Below, piece by piece: positions 43,666 through 53,465 of a DNA stretch of 64,000 nucleotides. The DNA is taken from NCBI RefSeq assembly GCF_030435705.1, contig NZ_CP129381.1, positions 186,001 through 250,000 on the forward strand, given 5' to 3'. The stretch's first letter is position 1; every line of letters begins with the position of its first letter. Made by a program: the position numbers and the translations under genes. Source of the stretch: Rhizobium sp. SSA_523 (GTDB lineage: Bacteria > Pseudomonadota > Alphaproteobacteria > Rhizobiales > Rhizobiaceae). The notes under the pieces are model-generated. The model was not told the DNA's origin. It did no database searches and saw only the letters and a list, made by a program, of their open reading frames with translations.

Positions 43666-45486
43666 TCACGCCAGGACCGCCACGGTCTCTGCCGCTGACC
43701 GATAGGCGCGCCATCCCCCATAGCCGGTAATGTCCGCCGCGCCGACAAGAGCCAGAGGTTCGGCGATGAAACCTTTGGCTGTCGTGCCGTCGGCCAGCTG
43801 GATGGTCCCGATGCCGAGCGGCGCAGGAATGGACGCGACGAAAGTGCCGAAGGCTGCAGGCGCGAGCTTCCAGATCTCCACCTCGATCTGGGCGCCGCCT
43901 TCTTCGACCCGCACCAGGCCGGGCTTCGGCGGCACCGTGTTGGCGAGCGCGTAGAGGCGATAGGCGGCAGCGGTTTTGATTGCCTTTGAAAAGCGGCCGT
44001 TCAAACTCGTCAACTGGTGGTTCAACGGCATGCCGGACAGATGCGCGCCGACGACGACGATCTCGATCATGTCGTCGTCGTCTTGTGCAACGGCAGCCAA
44101 GGCCGGCTCGGGATGTCGCCAGCCGGTTGCGCCAAGCGTCACGCCACTCGCGGTGTGGATGTCACGCGCAACCGTTGCCACCAGGCCGTCACGGCCGGCA
44201 GGCGCCAGAAGCGTGACGCTGGCGGGCAAGTCGTCGGACCGTTTGCCGGTGGGAACGGCAATTCCGCACATATCGAGCAGGTTGACGAAATTCGTATAGG
44301 TACCAAGGCGGGAATTTTCCCGGATCGGCTCGGCTGCGAGGTCCTTGACCGTGAAATGCCGCGGCGCGGTGGGGACGCAAAACAGATCGACGGAGGCAAT
44401 GTCCGGTGCCAGCGTCTTCTTCAACGCCTGAAGAGCATAAAGCCCGCTGAAGGCATCGGCGGCGGAGAGGCTCCTGGCACCTCCGTAGATCTTCCGGGTC
44501 ACCGGATGGAACGCGTCTTCCCGCGCATCGAAGAAAGGCTTGACGGCGGCATAGCGTTCCGCCACCCAGGCGCCTTCGTAGAGCAGGTCGGCAACGGTGT
44601 AGAAATCGCCGAAGGGGACTTCGACCAGCCGGTGGCCAAGCGCCTCGATCGACGCGAGCGCCTCGTCATAGGCCTTCTCCATTGCCGTATCGCCGAAGAA
44701 CCTGCGATCGGAGCGCGCGACGGTGCCGATCGTCAGGACTGGCGGGGCAGATCCGTAGCCTGTCGCGGGTATGCGTCGCGAATAGGCATCCCTCTCGTCC
44801 GGACCGGCGGCGATCTCCAGGACGCGCCAGGCGTCGTCCACGGTCAGCGCGAAGATCGAGACGCAGTCCAGGGTCCTGCAGGCGGGGATGACGCCGGTGG
44901 TGGACAGGGCGCCGAGACTGGGTTTCAGGCCGACAATATTGTTGAGCCCTGCCGGAATGCGGCCGGAGCCGGCTGTGTCGGTACCGAGGGCGAAGGAGAC
45001 GATGCCATGGGCGGTGGAAACCGCCGAGCCGGAGGAGGAGCCTCCCGGGACGAGAGCGGGGTCCACCGCGTTTTTCGGGATGTCATACGGCGTGCGGACG
45101 CCGACGAGTCCGGTGGCGAACTGGTCGAGATTTGTCTTGCCGATGACGAGCGCGCCGGCCTGCTGCAGCGCTGCGACCACGAAAGCGCTTTCCTGCGGCT
45201 GGTAGGCGAAGTCGGGACAGGCGGCCGTGGTCGGCATGCCGGCGACGTCGATATTATCCTTGACCGCGAAGGGTATGCCGAACAGCGGCTTGCCCGGATC
45301 AAATGCACCGAGCCTTTCGGCTTGCGCTAAAACCTGCTGTCTGTCGGCAAGATGGATGAAGATGCCCGGATCGTTCACCGCCTCGATGCGGGCGTAGACA
45401 GCCTCGATGACGTCGGAGACGCTGCCGCCGTCACGATAGAAGGCGAGAAGCGATGCGATGTCAAACGGTGGCAGGGTCGGGATCAT
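43666..45486 (-). CDS. atzF: Allophanate hydrolase
   Basis: 606-residue amidase-signature enzyme that hydrolyses allophanate to ammonia and CO2. Catalytic Ser-cisSer-Lys triad: K76 (AVKDN), S150 in GGSSSGS, S174 in DTAGSGR. The C-terminal ~150 residues form the second AtzF domain (GAHLSGMPLNHQLT). ATG 45486 overlaps the cupin stop by four bases. It is the last gene of the nitrogen operon and consumes the allophanate made by BiuH. Confidence 0.93.
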   Translation of the reverse strand: MIPTLPPFDIASLLAFYRDGGSVSDVIEAVYARIEAVNDPGIFIHLADRQQVLAQAERLGAFDPGKPLFGIPFAVKDNIDVAGMPTTAACPDFAYQPQESAFVVAALQQAGALVIGKTNLDQFATGLVGVRTPYDIPKNAVDPALVPGGSSSGSAVSTAHGIVSFALGTDTAGSGRIPAGLNNIVGLKPSLGALSTTGVIPACRTLDCVSIFALTVDDAWRVLEIAAGPDERDAYSRRIPATGYGSAPPVLTIGTVARSDRRFFGDTAMEKAYDEALASIEALGHRLVEVPFGDFYTVADLLYEGAWVAERYAAVKPFFDAREDAFHPVTRKIYGGARSLSAADAFSGLYALQALKKTLAPDIASVDLFCVPTAPRHFTVKDLAAEPIRENSRLGTYTNFVNLLDMCGIAVPTGKRSDDLPASVTLLAPAGRDGLVATVARDIHTASGVTLGATGWRHPEPALAAVAQDDDDMIEIVVVGAHLSGMPLNHQLTSLNGRFSKAIKTAAAYRLYALANTVPPKPGLVRVEEGGAQIEVEIWKLAPAAFGTFVASIPAPLGIGTIQLADGTTAKGFIAEPLALVGAADITGYGGWRAYRSAAETVAVLA

Positions 45487-45836
45487 GCTACTTCCTCTTC
45501 CAATATGATCACGGGCCGGTCCCACTGGATGAGGACCACGCAGCCGCGTTCGCTCCAGACCGAATGTTCGGTTCCCGGGGCGTTGACGATGAAACTACCA
45601 CGAGGGTAATCGCCGCTCTCGTCGGACTGGACGCCGTCGAGCACGAGAATGGTTTCGAGCCCTTCATGACGATGACGCGGAACGGAAGCCCCGGCCTGGT
45701 ATTTCAGGAGCGCGACGCCCGGTTGATCGCCTTCGAAAGGCCGTATCCAGTGGATGGTGACGTCACCGCGGAAGGGGGCGAAAGCGACCTGCTTCCAGCC
45801 GTCATCGGTCAGTCGGTCGCGAATGGTTTCAGCCAT
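45483..45836 (-). CDS. Cupin-domain protein (ChrR-like)
   Basis: 117 residues forming one cupin barrel. Metal-binding motif [19 protein letters not shown] and a second half ending [14 protein letters not shown]. Start at 45836 overlaps the end of the upstream cysteine hydrolase by eight bases. It could be a small metal enzyme or a sensor in the urea-derivative pathway; its reaction is unknown. Confidence 0.82.
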   Translation of the reverse strand: MAETIRDRLTDDGWKQVAFAPFRGDVTIHWIRPFEGDQPGVALLKYQAGASVPRHRHEGLETILVLDGVQSDESGDYPRGSFIVNAPGTEHSVWSERGCVVLIQWDRPVIILEEEVA

Positions 45837-46497
45837 GCGACAGTCCCTCCAGAATGGCGGCAACAGGCGCTGTCCAGCCGATGATCGCGCCTTGCGCGCG
45901 CAGCATTTGCAGCGTGGCTGCCTTGAATTCAGGGAAATAACTCTCCGTTGCATCCTCGGCGAGCAGGCATTCGAAGCCGCGATCATTGGCCTCCCGCATG
46001 CTCGTCTGCACGCAGACCTCCGTGGTAACGCCCGCAAAGACAAGCTGCGTGATGCCTTTCTGCTTCAGGATCTCGCCAAGGCCGGTCGCGTAGAATGCGC
46101 CCTTGCCGGGCTTCTCGATCACCGTTTCGCCGGCGATCGGTGCAAGCTCCGGAAGAATGGCCGTGCCGGGTTCTCCGGCAATCAGCACGCGGCCCATCGG
46201 CCCCTGGTCGCCGATGCGCAGCACCGGATTGCCACGATCGCGCTTGGCCGGCGGCAGGTCCGACAGATCCGGCCGGTGGCATTCCATCGTGTGGATCACC
46301 GGAAGGTTCGCCGCACGGAAGCCCTCGAGAAGCAGCTTCACCTCCGGCACGATTGTGCCGATGCGGCTGACATCATTGCCGAGGGCCTCGCCGAAGCCGC
46401 CGGGTTCGGCGAAGTCGCGCTGCATGTCGATCACCACCAAGGCCAGTTCCGTCAACCGCGTCGGGAAAGCAAAGGGTTGTGCATTGATGACAGCCAT
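45829..46497 (-). CDS. Isochorismatase-family cysteine hydrolase, triuret hydrolase candidate
   Basis: 222 residues. Catalytic triad D24 (VIDMQRDF), K129 (EKPGKGAF) and C162 ([10 protein letters not shown]), with the cis-peptide region just before the cysteine. It is clearly a different enzyme from the BiuH gene nearby. I recall that triuret hydrolase TrtA of Herbaspirillum uses Cys162 and feeds biuret to BiuH; position and operon partners fit that role, but this is inference without alignment. A ureidoacrylate- or other amide-hydrolase role is the alternative. Confidence 0.8.
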   Translation of the reverse strand: MAVINAQPFAFPTRLTELALVVIDMQRDFAEPGGFGEALGNDVSRIGTIVPEVKLLLEGFRAANLPVIHTMECHRPDLSDLPPAKRDRGNPVLRIGDQGPMGRVLIAGEPGTAILPELAPIAGETVIEKPGKGAFYATGLGEILKQKGITQLVFAGVTTEVCVQTSMREANDRGFECLLAEDATESYFPEFKAATLQMLRAQGAIIGWTAPVAAILEGLSHG

Positions 46498-48047
46498 TAG
46501 TGATGTCCCGCCATATGGGAGCCGATGGTGCCGATATCGGCGTCACGCGCGAGGGTCTCATAGACAAGACGGCCCTCCGACATCACGTGAATGCGGTCGG
46601 ACAGCTCCATCAGCTCATCCAGGTCTTCCGACAGGAGCAGGACGGCAGTCCCGCAATTGCGAGCCCGCACGATGCGCGCCCGAATTTCCGCAACGGCGGA
46701 GAAGTCGAGGCCGAAACAGGGATTGGAGACGATCAGCAGGTCGACCTTGCCGGTCAGCTCGCGCGCCAGCACGGCGCGCTGCACATTGCCGCCGGACAAG
46801 GCGGCCATCGGCGATCCGGTGGAGGCCGTCTTGACCTTGAAGTCGGAGATCAGCGTTGTCGCCAATGTCTTGATCTGCCGCCGCGACAGCCAAATCGACC
46901 GGCGGCCGCCCGCATCAAGGTCGAAGGTCCGGAACGCCAGGTTCTCGCTCACCGTCATTCGCGGCGCGCAGGCATTCTGCAGCGGCTCTTCCGGAATGAA
47001 ACGGACATTGTTCCGCCGCGCTTCTTCGCGCGTCGCGCGATAGGTGGCGCCGTTGACGCTGATCCTGCCGGTCTCGCTCGGCCTCTGCCCGGCCAGAAGT
47101 TCCGCCAGTTCCTTCTGGCCATTGCCGGAGATCCCGGCAATGCCGACGATCTCGCCGGCATGCACGGTGAGCGCGGCGATCTCGATCGTCTTCAGCCCGC
47201 TCCGGTCCAGGGCCTTGAGGTTCTCGACCTGCAGCACCGGCCTTGCCGCCTCCGCCACCGGCACCCTGCTGTCGAGCTGGGGGAGCTTGACATCGCCGAT
47301 CATTTTCGCCGCCAACTCGGCAGTGGACAGCTCGCCGATCTTGCCGCCGCCGACGAGCTTGCCGCGCCGTAGGATCGAGACGGCGTCGGCAAATTTCGTG
47401 ACTTCGTGAAACTTGTGCGAGATCATGAGGACCGTCAGCTCCTTGCGTTCGGTCAGGGCGCGCACGAGGCCGAGCATCTCGTCGGCCTCTGCAGGCGTCA
47501 GAACCGATGTCGGCTCGTCGAGGATGAGAAAGGAGCGTCCGAGGTAAAGCTGCTTGACGATCTCCAGCTTCTGCTTCTCGCCGGCCGCAAGCTCGCGAAC
47601 GGGGCGATCGAGCGGTATTGCGAACGGCATCCGCTGCATGAATCTTGCCAGATCCGCCCGTTCCTTCGCCCAATCGATGACAGCGGAAACCTTCTGGCGG
47701 CTGATGACGAGGTTTTCCGCTCCGGTCAGCGACGGGACCAGGGTGAAATGCTGGTAGACCATTCCGAGACCGTAGCTTGCCGCCGCCTTGGGAGAGTCGA
47801 CAGAGACTTCCCGCCCGTCCACCAGAAGCGCGCCGGCGGACGCATGGTAAAAACCCATGATGCATTTGACCAGCGTCGATTTCCCGGCGCCGTTTTCGCC
47901 GAGAAGGGCGTGAAAGGAGCCGGCCGGTATGCTGAGCGAAACCTCGTCAAGGGCCGTGAAGGCGCCGAACCGCATGGTCATGCCGATCGTTTCGATGCCG
48001 ATCGCTTTGCCCGGAAGCGGGAGCGCAGTATCGCGTATGGTGTTCAC
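46497..48047 (-). CDS. BMP-type ABC transporter ATP-binding protein (two domains)
   Basis: 516 residues with two fused ATPase domains, as in nucleoside-type (BmpA-class) importers. Domain 1: [31 protein letters not shown]. Domain 2 has a degenerate Walker A (GISGNGQKE) but an intact signature ([14 protein letters not shown]). GTG 48047 gives the usual family length; an upstream GTG at 48122 would add 25 residues. Unusually, it lies between the two cysteine-hydrolase genes and not beside its permeases. Confidence 0.88.
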   Translation of the reverse strand: MNTIRDTALPLPGKAIGIETIGMTMRFGAFTALDEVSLSIPAGSFHALLGENGAGKSTLVKCIMGFYHASAGALLVDGREVSVDSPKAAASYGLGMVYQHFTLVPSLTGAENLVISRQKVSAVIDWAKERADLARFMQRMPFAIPLDRPVRELAAGEKQKLEIVKQLYLGRSFLILDEPTSVLTPAEADEMLGLVRALTERKELTVLMISHKFHEVTKFADAVSILRRGKLVGGGKIGELSTAELAAKMIGDVKLPQLDSRVPVAEAARPVLQVENLKALDRSGLKTIEIAALTVHAGEIVGIAGISGNGQKELAELLAGQRPSETGRISVNGATYRATREEARRNNVRFIPEEPLQNACAPRMTVSENLAFRTFDLDAGGRRSIWLSRRQIKTLATTLISDFKVKTASTGSPMAALSGGNVQRAVLARELTGKVDLLIVSNPCFGLDFSAVAEIRARIVRARNCGTAVLLLSEDLDELMELSDRIHVMSEGRLVYETLARDADIGTIGSHMAGHH

Positions 48048-48150
48048 GTCAGCCCAGCCTTTCCGCAATGATGGCCACTTGACCGGAAGCCGACTACCCT
48101 TGGAGCTCGGCCCTTCCGACACAATCTGCCTTTGAAAACCACAGCGTCGT

Positions 48151-48855
48151 TCATCCGGTGATCCCCGCGATCAGGGGTTCGGACGCCGATACGGCGCCGA
48201 AGACCCCGCCCTGCATCTTCACCATCTTGATGGCGGCCAGGTGATTGCCGTAATCGGTGGCGCCGCAGCAGTCCTCGAGAAGCAGGCATTCGAAGCCGCG
48301 ATCATTCGCCTCGCGCATGGTCGTCGACACACAGACATCGGTGGTGATGCCGGTCAGAATGATGTTCTCGATGCGCTTCTGATGGAGGATGAGTTCGAGA
48401 TCCGTGGCACAGAAGGACCCCTTGCCCGGCTTGTCGATGATCGTTTCGCCCTCCTGCGGGTAAAGCTCCGGTATGATGTCCCATCCCGGTTCCCCCCGGG
48501 TGAGAATGCGTCCACATGGTCCGGCATCGCCAATGCCGGCGCCGATGCGCTGCGAGCGCCACCGCTTGTTGGCCGGCAGGTCAGAGAGATCCGGGCGGTG
48601 GCCCTCCCGGGTATGGATGATGTGGTAGCCCTTGGCCCGCATCGCCGAAAGCACCCGCTTGATCGGCTCGATCGGCGCCTGCACGAGAGACAGGTCATAG
48701 CCCATATGGTCGACATAGCCGCCTTTGCCGCAGAAATCGGTCTGCATGTCGATGATGATCAGCGCCGTATTGTCCGGCCGCAATCTGCCGTTATAGGGCC
48801 AGGGATAGGGATCGGCGGTGATGTAGCGGCTTTCTGCCTCGACCAGCATGTCCAT
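48151..48855 (-). CDS. biuH: Biuret hydrolase
   Basis: 234-residue cysteine hydrolase converting biuret to allophanate and ammonia. Triad D36 (IIIDMQTDF), K142 (DKPGKGSF) and C175 (TTDVCVSTT); these positions and long stretches such as [20 protein letters not shown] match my memory of the characterised Rhizobium leguminosarum BiuH. Start at 48855 aligns with the start of that enzyme; GTG 48870 and ATG 48849 are alternatives. It begins 11 bp after amiF and supplies AtzF. Confidence 0.9.
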   Translation of the reverse strand: MDMLVEAESRYITADPYPWPYNGRLRPDNTALIIIDMQTDFCGKGGYVDHMGYDLSLVQAPIEPIKRVLSAMRAKGYHIIHTREGHRPDLSDLPANKRWRSQRIGAGIGDAGPCGRILTRGEPGWDIIPELYPQEGETIIDKPGKGSFCATDLELILHQKRIENIILTGITTDVCVSTTMREANDRGFECLLLEDCCGATDYGNHLAAIKMVKMQGGVFGAVSASEPLIAGITG

Positions 48856-48866
48856 CTCCTCGCTCC

Positions 48867-49883
48867 TCACTCGGCTGCGGTCTTGAAGGTTTCGCCGTAG
48901 CGCCGCGTCGGCTTGGCAAAGCCGCAGCCGGTCCCGTCGGTCACCTTGACTCCGCCTTCCCAGGGCAGGCGATATTGGCCCGCCATCAGGTCGTGCATGT
49001 AGGTATAGGGCGCATCGCCCGCCCCACCGTCCACGGCCACATAGCCGCGGTGACCGAACTGGTAGATATTGTTCTCGACGCCCCAGCCGAGCCGCGCTTC
49101 GCGCAGGAGATCGGGCCGAACCTCGGCCGTGATGATTTCATTGACCCGGCCGGAGGTGCCGTGTGCAATGATCGTGCCGTCGAAATTGCAGATCATGCCT
49201 TCGCCCATCGAGTCGAATGTGCCGTCCGAGCCGCACATGCAGACATTGGCGGTGATCATGAGATTGCAAAAGGCGTTGGACTGGTTGGTGAAGCGCCAGC
49301 TCTCGCGGATGGGAGCCGTATAGCCGGCGGTGCGGATCATGATCTCCGCGCCCTTATAGGCGCATTCGCGCGCCATTTCCGGAAACATGCCGTCGTGGCA
49401 GATGATCAGCGCCAGTTTGGCGCCTTTGGGGCCGTCGATGACGGGAATGCCGAGATTGCCCGGCTCCCAGGGCTCCACGGGCACCCAGGGGTGCATCTTG
49501 CGGTAATAGAGCTTCAGCTCGCCCCTGTCATCGATGACGATGCCGGAATTATAGGGCATGCCCCCCGGGTTGAACTCCATGATCGAGAAGCAGCCCCAGA
49601 TCTTGTTGTCGGCGCAAGCCTGCTTGAACGCCGCGACCTCCGGCCCATCAAGGCGGCACATGATGTCGGGATTGATGTCCATCGACAGGCCGTGTAGCGC
49701 ATATTCCGGGAAAATGACGAGATCCATGCCAGGCTGGTTGCGCCGCGCCTTGCCGACGAGATCGACGATTGCCTGCGTCTGCCTGGCAAGGTCGGCTTTG
49801 GTGACGGTCACCGGCAGCTGCAGCTGCACGAGGCCGATGCCCACGCCGTTTTCGGATTTGTTCAATCCGCCAAGTCCGTTCAT
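48867..49883 (-). CDS. amiF: Formamidase
   Basis: 338-residue nitrilase-superfamily amidase that hydrolyses formamide to formate and ammonia. Triad E60 (IFPEY), K129 (YYRKMHPW) and C162 (ICHDGM), spaced as in Helicobacter AmiF, plus the conserved [19 protein letters not shown] segment and the C-terminal [13 protein letters not shown] precedes the ATG by eight bases. In this operon it gives another source of ammonia from a small amide. Confidence 0.92.
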   Translation of the reverse strand: MNGLGGLNKSENGVGIGLVQLQLPVTVTKADLARQTQAIVDLVGKARRNQPGMDLVIFPEYALHGLSMDINPDIMCRLDGPEVAAFKQACADNKIWGCFSIMEFNPGGMPYNSGIVIDDRGELKLYYRKMHPWVPVEPWEPGNLGIPVIDGPKGAKLALIICHDGMFPEMARECAYKGAEIMIRTAGYTAPIRESWRFTNQSNAFCNLMITANVCMCGSDGTFDSMGEGMICNFDGTIIAHGTSGRVNEIITAEVRPDLLREARLGWGVENNIYQFGHRGYVAVDGGAGDAPYTYMHDLMAGQYRLPWEGGVKVTDGTGCGFAKPTRRYGETFKTAAE

Positions 49884-49893
49884 CTGGTGGCTC

Positions 49894-50823
49894 CTATGAT
49901 TTCGTTAGCGACAGGGCGCCGGGCGCGCCGGCAAGCGGCCGGTTCGGCGACGAGGTGATGATCAGGATGATGAGGGTGAGCAGGTAGGGTGCGGCATAGA
50001 AGAGATAGTAGCCTTGCGTGACTCCCACCGACTGGAGGGCCGGACCCAGCGCGCCGGCGCCACCGAAAAGCAGGGCGGCGAGGAAGCAGCCGACGGGGTT
50101 CCAGCGGGCAAAGATGACCAGAGCGACCGCCATCAGGCCCTGTCCCGAGGAGATGCCCTCGTTCCATGATCCCGGATAGAAGAGCGAGAGATAGGCACCG
50201 CCGACCGCGGCCAGCGAGCCCCCGACGGCTGTGGCCAGAAGCCGTACGGCATCGGGTCGGATGCCCATGGCGCGCGCGGCATCCGTGCTGTCTCCCACCA
50301 CGCGCAGCACGAGGCCGATCCGCGTATTGCGAAAGGCCCAGAAGAGGGCAAAGGCAAGCGCCGCGCCGATGAAGAACAGCACGTTGATGTTGAGCGCTGC
50401 CTGAACCTGCGGCACATTCGACCAGGCGCCGAGCGGGATGGAAGGAAGCTTGGGAGCGACCGGCTGGATATACGGCTTGCCCAGGAAGAAGGCGAGGCCG
50501 AGGCCGAACTGCATCATCGCAATGCCGATCGCGATGTCGTTCACTTTCGAAAAGCTGCAGATCCAGCCGTGAATGAGGCCGAAAACCGAACCGACGAGCA
50601 TGGCGGCAAAGACCCCGAGCCAGGCCGATCCGGTCGTGGCAGCCACGGCATAGGCGGTAACGGCGCCAAGCACCAGCGTTCCCTCGAGCCCGAGATTGAT
50701 GCGACCCGAGCGCTCGGTGATCGCTTCGCCGAGGCTGACGAAGATGAAGGGCGTGGAGACCCGGATGGCGCCGCCGATGATCGCAAGCGGGACGCCCCAG
50801 AGGCCGAGACCTGTGTCATCCAT
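49894..50823 (-). CDS. BMP-type ABC transporter permease 2
   Basis: 309-residue inner-membrane permease of the nucleoside/BmpA class, with eight or more helices and typical segments ERSGRINLGLEGTLVLGAV and RVVGDSTDAARAMGIRPDAVR (coupling loop). It starts three bases after the first permease and ends ten bases before amiF. Confidence 0.9.
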   Translation of the reverse strand: MDDTGLGLWGVPLAIIGGAIRVSTPFIFVSLGEAITERSGRINLGLEGTLVLGAVTAYAVAATTGSAWLGVFAAMLVGSVFGLIHGWICSFSKVNDIAIGIAMMQFGLGLAFFLGKPYIQPVAPKLPSIPLGAWSNVPQVQAALNINVLFFIGAALAFALFWAFRNTRIGLVLRVVGDSTDAARAMGIRPDAVRLLATAVGGSLAAVGGAYLSLFYPGSWNEGISSGQGLMAVALVIFARWNPVGCFLAALLFGGAGALGPALQSVGVTQGYYLFYAAPYLLTLIILIITSSPNRPLAGAPGALSLTKS

Positions 50824-50826
50824 CGG

Positions 50827-51951
50827 TCAATTCCTTTTCCAGAGATCGGGATTGAAGAGCTTGAACCGGTCGTAGAGGGTTTCGCAAAGAAGGATGACGA
50901 CGAAGAGCGTGCCCTGCAGGACAAGGACGGTCGCATCCGGCAGGCCGAGGCGTCGCTGGATAAGCCCGCCGGATGCCTCTATGCCGCCAAGCAGGATCGC
51001 TACCGGAATGATGGCCAGCGGGTTGTGCCTTGCAAGGAAGGCGACGAGAATGCCCGTATAGCCGTAACCCGCCACGATCGAGGCATTGGCACTGCCCTGG
51101 ACGGCGGCGACTTCGATCATGCCGGCCAGGCCGGCAAAACTGCCGGCGATGGCCGTGAAGCCGACGATCAGCCTTCCGACCGGCAGACCCTGGATCTGCG
51201 CGGCGCGGACATTGCCGCCGGCAATGCGCGCCGCAAAGCCGAAGCTCGTCAGCTCGATCAGAACCCAGGACAGGATGCAGGCGCCGATCCCGATCAGAAG
51301 GCCCCAATGCACCGTCATGCCGGGCATGTCGCCCATCATGTAGTCCGCCGGGATCGGACTGGTCGACGGCTTGTTCAGACTTGCCGGGTCGCGCAGGGGT
51401 CCCTCGACAAGCTGATTCATCAGGGCGATTGCGATATAGGCCAATAGCAGTGACGAGATCGTTTCGTTGACGCCGCGGTAATGGCGCAGGACGCCGGAAA
51501 GGGCGATCCAGAAGCCGCCCACCAGCATTGCGGTGAGGGCCATGGCAAGAAGCGCCACCAGGGGCGCAACATTGCCCGCCAGCGGGACGGCGATGGCTGC
51601 GGCCGCGACGCCGCCCAGAACCAGGGCTCCCTCGCCGCCGATGACGACGAGGCCGAGGCGCGCGGGAAGCGCCACGCATAGCGCCGTGAGGAGGAGAGGG
51701 GCTGCGCGCGACAGACTGTTCTGGATCGAGAACCAGCTGCCGAAGCCGCCGGTATACATGACCTGAAACAGCTGCAGCGGCGATTTGCCGATCGCCAGAA
51801 TGAACAGCGAGAACAGCGCCAGACCGGCGAGGATCGCGCAAAGACTGATCACCACGGGCTCCGCCCGCCGCGCCGTCCATTCCAGGAGCGGACGAAAGGA
51901 CGTATGCGGAGTGGTGATCGGCAGGGCGGTAGTATCGGCCTCGACGGTCAT
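50827..51951 (-). CDS. BMP-type ABC transporter permease 1
   Basis: 374-residue partner permease. Helices begin at about residue 30; the family loop ARLGLVVIGGEGALVLGGV and the coupling region FAARIAGGNVRAAQIQGLPV are present. The start at 51951 is chosen for AAGGAG seven bases upstream; the frame extends a further seven codons. It follows the binding-protein gene by 17 bp. Confidence 0.9.
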   Translation of the reverse strand: MTVEADTTALPITTPHTSFRPLLEWTARRAEPVVISLCAILAGLALFSLFILAIGKSPLQLFQVMYTGGFGSWFSIQNSLSRAAPLLLTALCVALPARLGLVVIGGEGALVLGGVAAAAIAVPLAGNVAPLVALLAMALTAMLVGGFWIALSGVLRHYRGVNETISSLLLAYIAIALMNQLVEGPLRDPASLNKPSTSPIPADYMMGDMPGMTVHWGLLIGIGACILSWVLIELTSFGFAARIAGGNVRAAQIQGLPVGRLIVGFTAIAGSFAGLAGMIEVAAVQGSANASIVAGYGYTGILVAFLARHNPLAIIPVAILLGGIEASGGLIQRRLGLPDATVLVLQGTLFVVILLCETLYDRFKLFNPDLWKRN

Positions 51952-51968
51952 GGCGGGCTCCTTTGCGA

Positions 51969-53096
51969 TCAAGACGTCGAGCCGACGACGCCTTCCACGA
52001 GATAGGCCATGCTCTCCAGCTCGATGGCGTCTTCGGCGAAGGCCTGGCTGGTGCCGACGACCTCCTTGCCCTTGTTGTCCTTGAGGGGACCCTTGAAGAC
52101 GGAGAATTTGCCGGTCATGATTTCGGCATGGGCCGCTTCGAACTGCTTGCGGGCCGGCTCGGTCACCGCAGTGCCGAGCGGACTCATCTTGACGAAGCCG
52201 TCCTTCAGTCCGCCGCGCACGAAGTTGCCGAGGGGCTCGCCCTTCTGGGCCGCCGTGACGAAATTGCTATAGACATTGCCCCAGGCCCATTCGGCGCCGG
52301 TCAGGTATTTTTCGAGTGCAAGCGGGCTCTGATTGGCGTGGTAGCCGCACACGAAGGCACCGCGGCCGGCGGCGGTCTCGACCACGACCTTGGGGCTGTC
52401 GACATGGCAGGTGATCACATCGGCACCCTGGTCCACGAGCGCATTGGTGGCTTCCGCCTCCTTCACCGCAAGCGACCATTCGCCCGTGAAAATGACCTGG
52501 CACGTAATGGACGGATCCACTGAACGCGCACCGAGAAGGAAGGCGTTCACATTCTGCAGCACCTGCGGGATAGGCTTGGCGGCGACGAAACCGATCTTCT
52601 TGGTCTTCGAAGCGTGGCCGGCGGCGATGCCGTTCAGATACTGGCCCTGGTGGATATAGCCGAAATAGGATCCTGTATTGGCCGGATGCTTGCCTTCCTG
52701 CCAGAGGCCGCCGCAGTGGCGAAACAGCGTCTTCGGATTTTTCGCAGCGGTTGCCAGCATGTGGGGATCGAAATAGCCGAAGGAGGTGGGAAACAGAAGC
52801 GCCGCGCCGTCGAGGTTGATCATCGATTCCATCGATTTCTGGACGTCGACCGTTTCGGCGACATTCTCTTCCTCGACCACCGTCACGCCCGGCAGTGCCT
52901 TGACCACGGCCGCCCCTTCGGCATGCGCCTGGTTATAGCCGAAGTCGTCCTTGGGCCCGACATAGATGAAGCCGACGGTCAGCTCCGCCTGAGCCTGGGC
53001 GGATGAGATCCCGAAGCCGGGCAGGGCACTCGACGCGAAGCCGGCAGCGGAAGCTTGAAGGAAACGTCGGCGGTTTAGGGATAGGAAGTGCGTCAT
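51969..53096 (-). CDS. BMP-family substrate-binding protein with Tat signal
   Basis: 375 residues. The twin-arginine signal (NRRRFLQASAAGF, cleavage near AQA) is followed by a Bmp/Med lipoprotein-like binding domain (LTVGFIYVGPKDDFGYNQAH, FGYIHQGQYLNGIAAGHAS, VDSPKVVVETAAGRGAFVCGY). Three consecutive ATG codons (53102, 53099, 53096) occur; 53096 has the best ribosome-site spacing. First gene of the nitrogen operon, 50 bp downstream of a sigma-54 promoter. The ligand is probably a urea-like or amide compound (inference from the enzymes). Confidence 0.9.
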   Translation of the reverse strand: MTHFLSLNRRRFLQASAAGFASSALPGFGISSAQAQAELTVGFIYVGPKDDFGYNQAHAEGAAVVKALPGVTVVEEENVAETVDVQKSMESMINLDGAALLFPTSFGYFDPHMLATAAKNPKTLFRHCGGLWQEGKHPANTGSYFGYIHQGQYLNGIAAGHASKTKKIGFVAAKPIPQVLQNVNAFLLGARSVDPSITCQVIFTGEWSLAVKEAEATNALVDQGADVITCHVDSPKVVVETAAGRGAFVCGYHANQSPLALEKYLTGAEWAWGNVYSNFVTAAQKGEPLGNFVRGGLKDGFVKMSPLGTAVTEPARKQFEAAHAEIMTGKFSVFKGPLKDNKGKEVVGTSQAFAEDAIELESMAYLVEGVVGSTS

Positions 53097-53146
53097 CATC
53101 ATTCTCCCGCGGCGGTTAGCCTCTGGTTGTTGAACGATGATGACCA

Positions 53147-53163
53147 AGCAAGCCCCGTGCCAA
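53147..53163 (-). promoter_or_regulatory. Sigma-54 promoter of the biuret/formamide operon
   Basis: On the minus strand the sequence TTGGCACGGGGCTTGCT matches the RpoN consensus (TGGCACG, four bases, TTGC) at every key position. The -24 GG falls at 53161-53160 and the -12 GC at 53149-53148. Transcription would begin near 53137, about 40 bases before the first gene. Confidence 0.88.
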
Positions 53164-53465
53164 AACACAAGTTTATGATATTGTTATGAATTTCCGGCGC
53201 GAGAATTTTGGTCGCTTAAAGTGTATGCAGTTTTGAGCGCCTGCAGCTAATTTTCAGTCAGAGCTTGCGGTCGAGAACGGATGCTGGTCCAGCGGTTGGA
53301 GATTTGAGATTTGCCAAGGGAATGACTTGGACATGTGCTCCTGAGGTGCTGCGAACGCACGCGAGTGTCGGAATCGAATCTCCAGCGCGGTCGTCAGACT
53401 TCATTCACTTCTGTCATCGCCTCATGTATCTGCAGTGATTGTACGAGGGCAGGTTCGGGAACATC
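53164..53465. other. Upstream region between sigma-54 promoter and GntR gene
   Basis: About 300 bp that should hold activator sites for the sigma-54 promoter and operators for the divergent GntR regulator. I see no clear NtrC-type dyad and no coding frame worth reporting. Confidence 0.4.
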
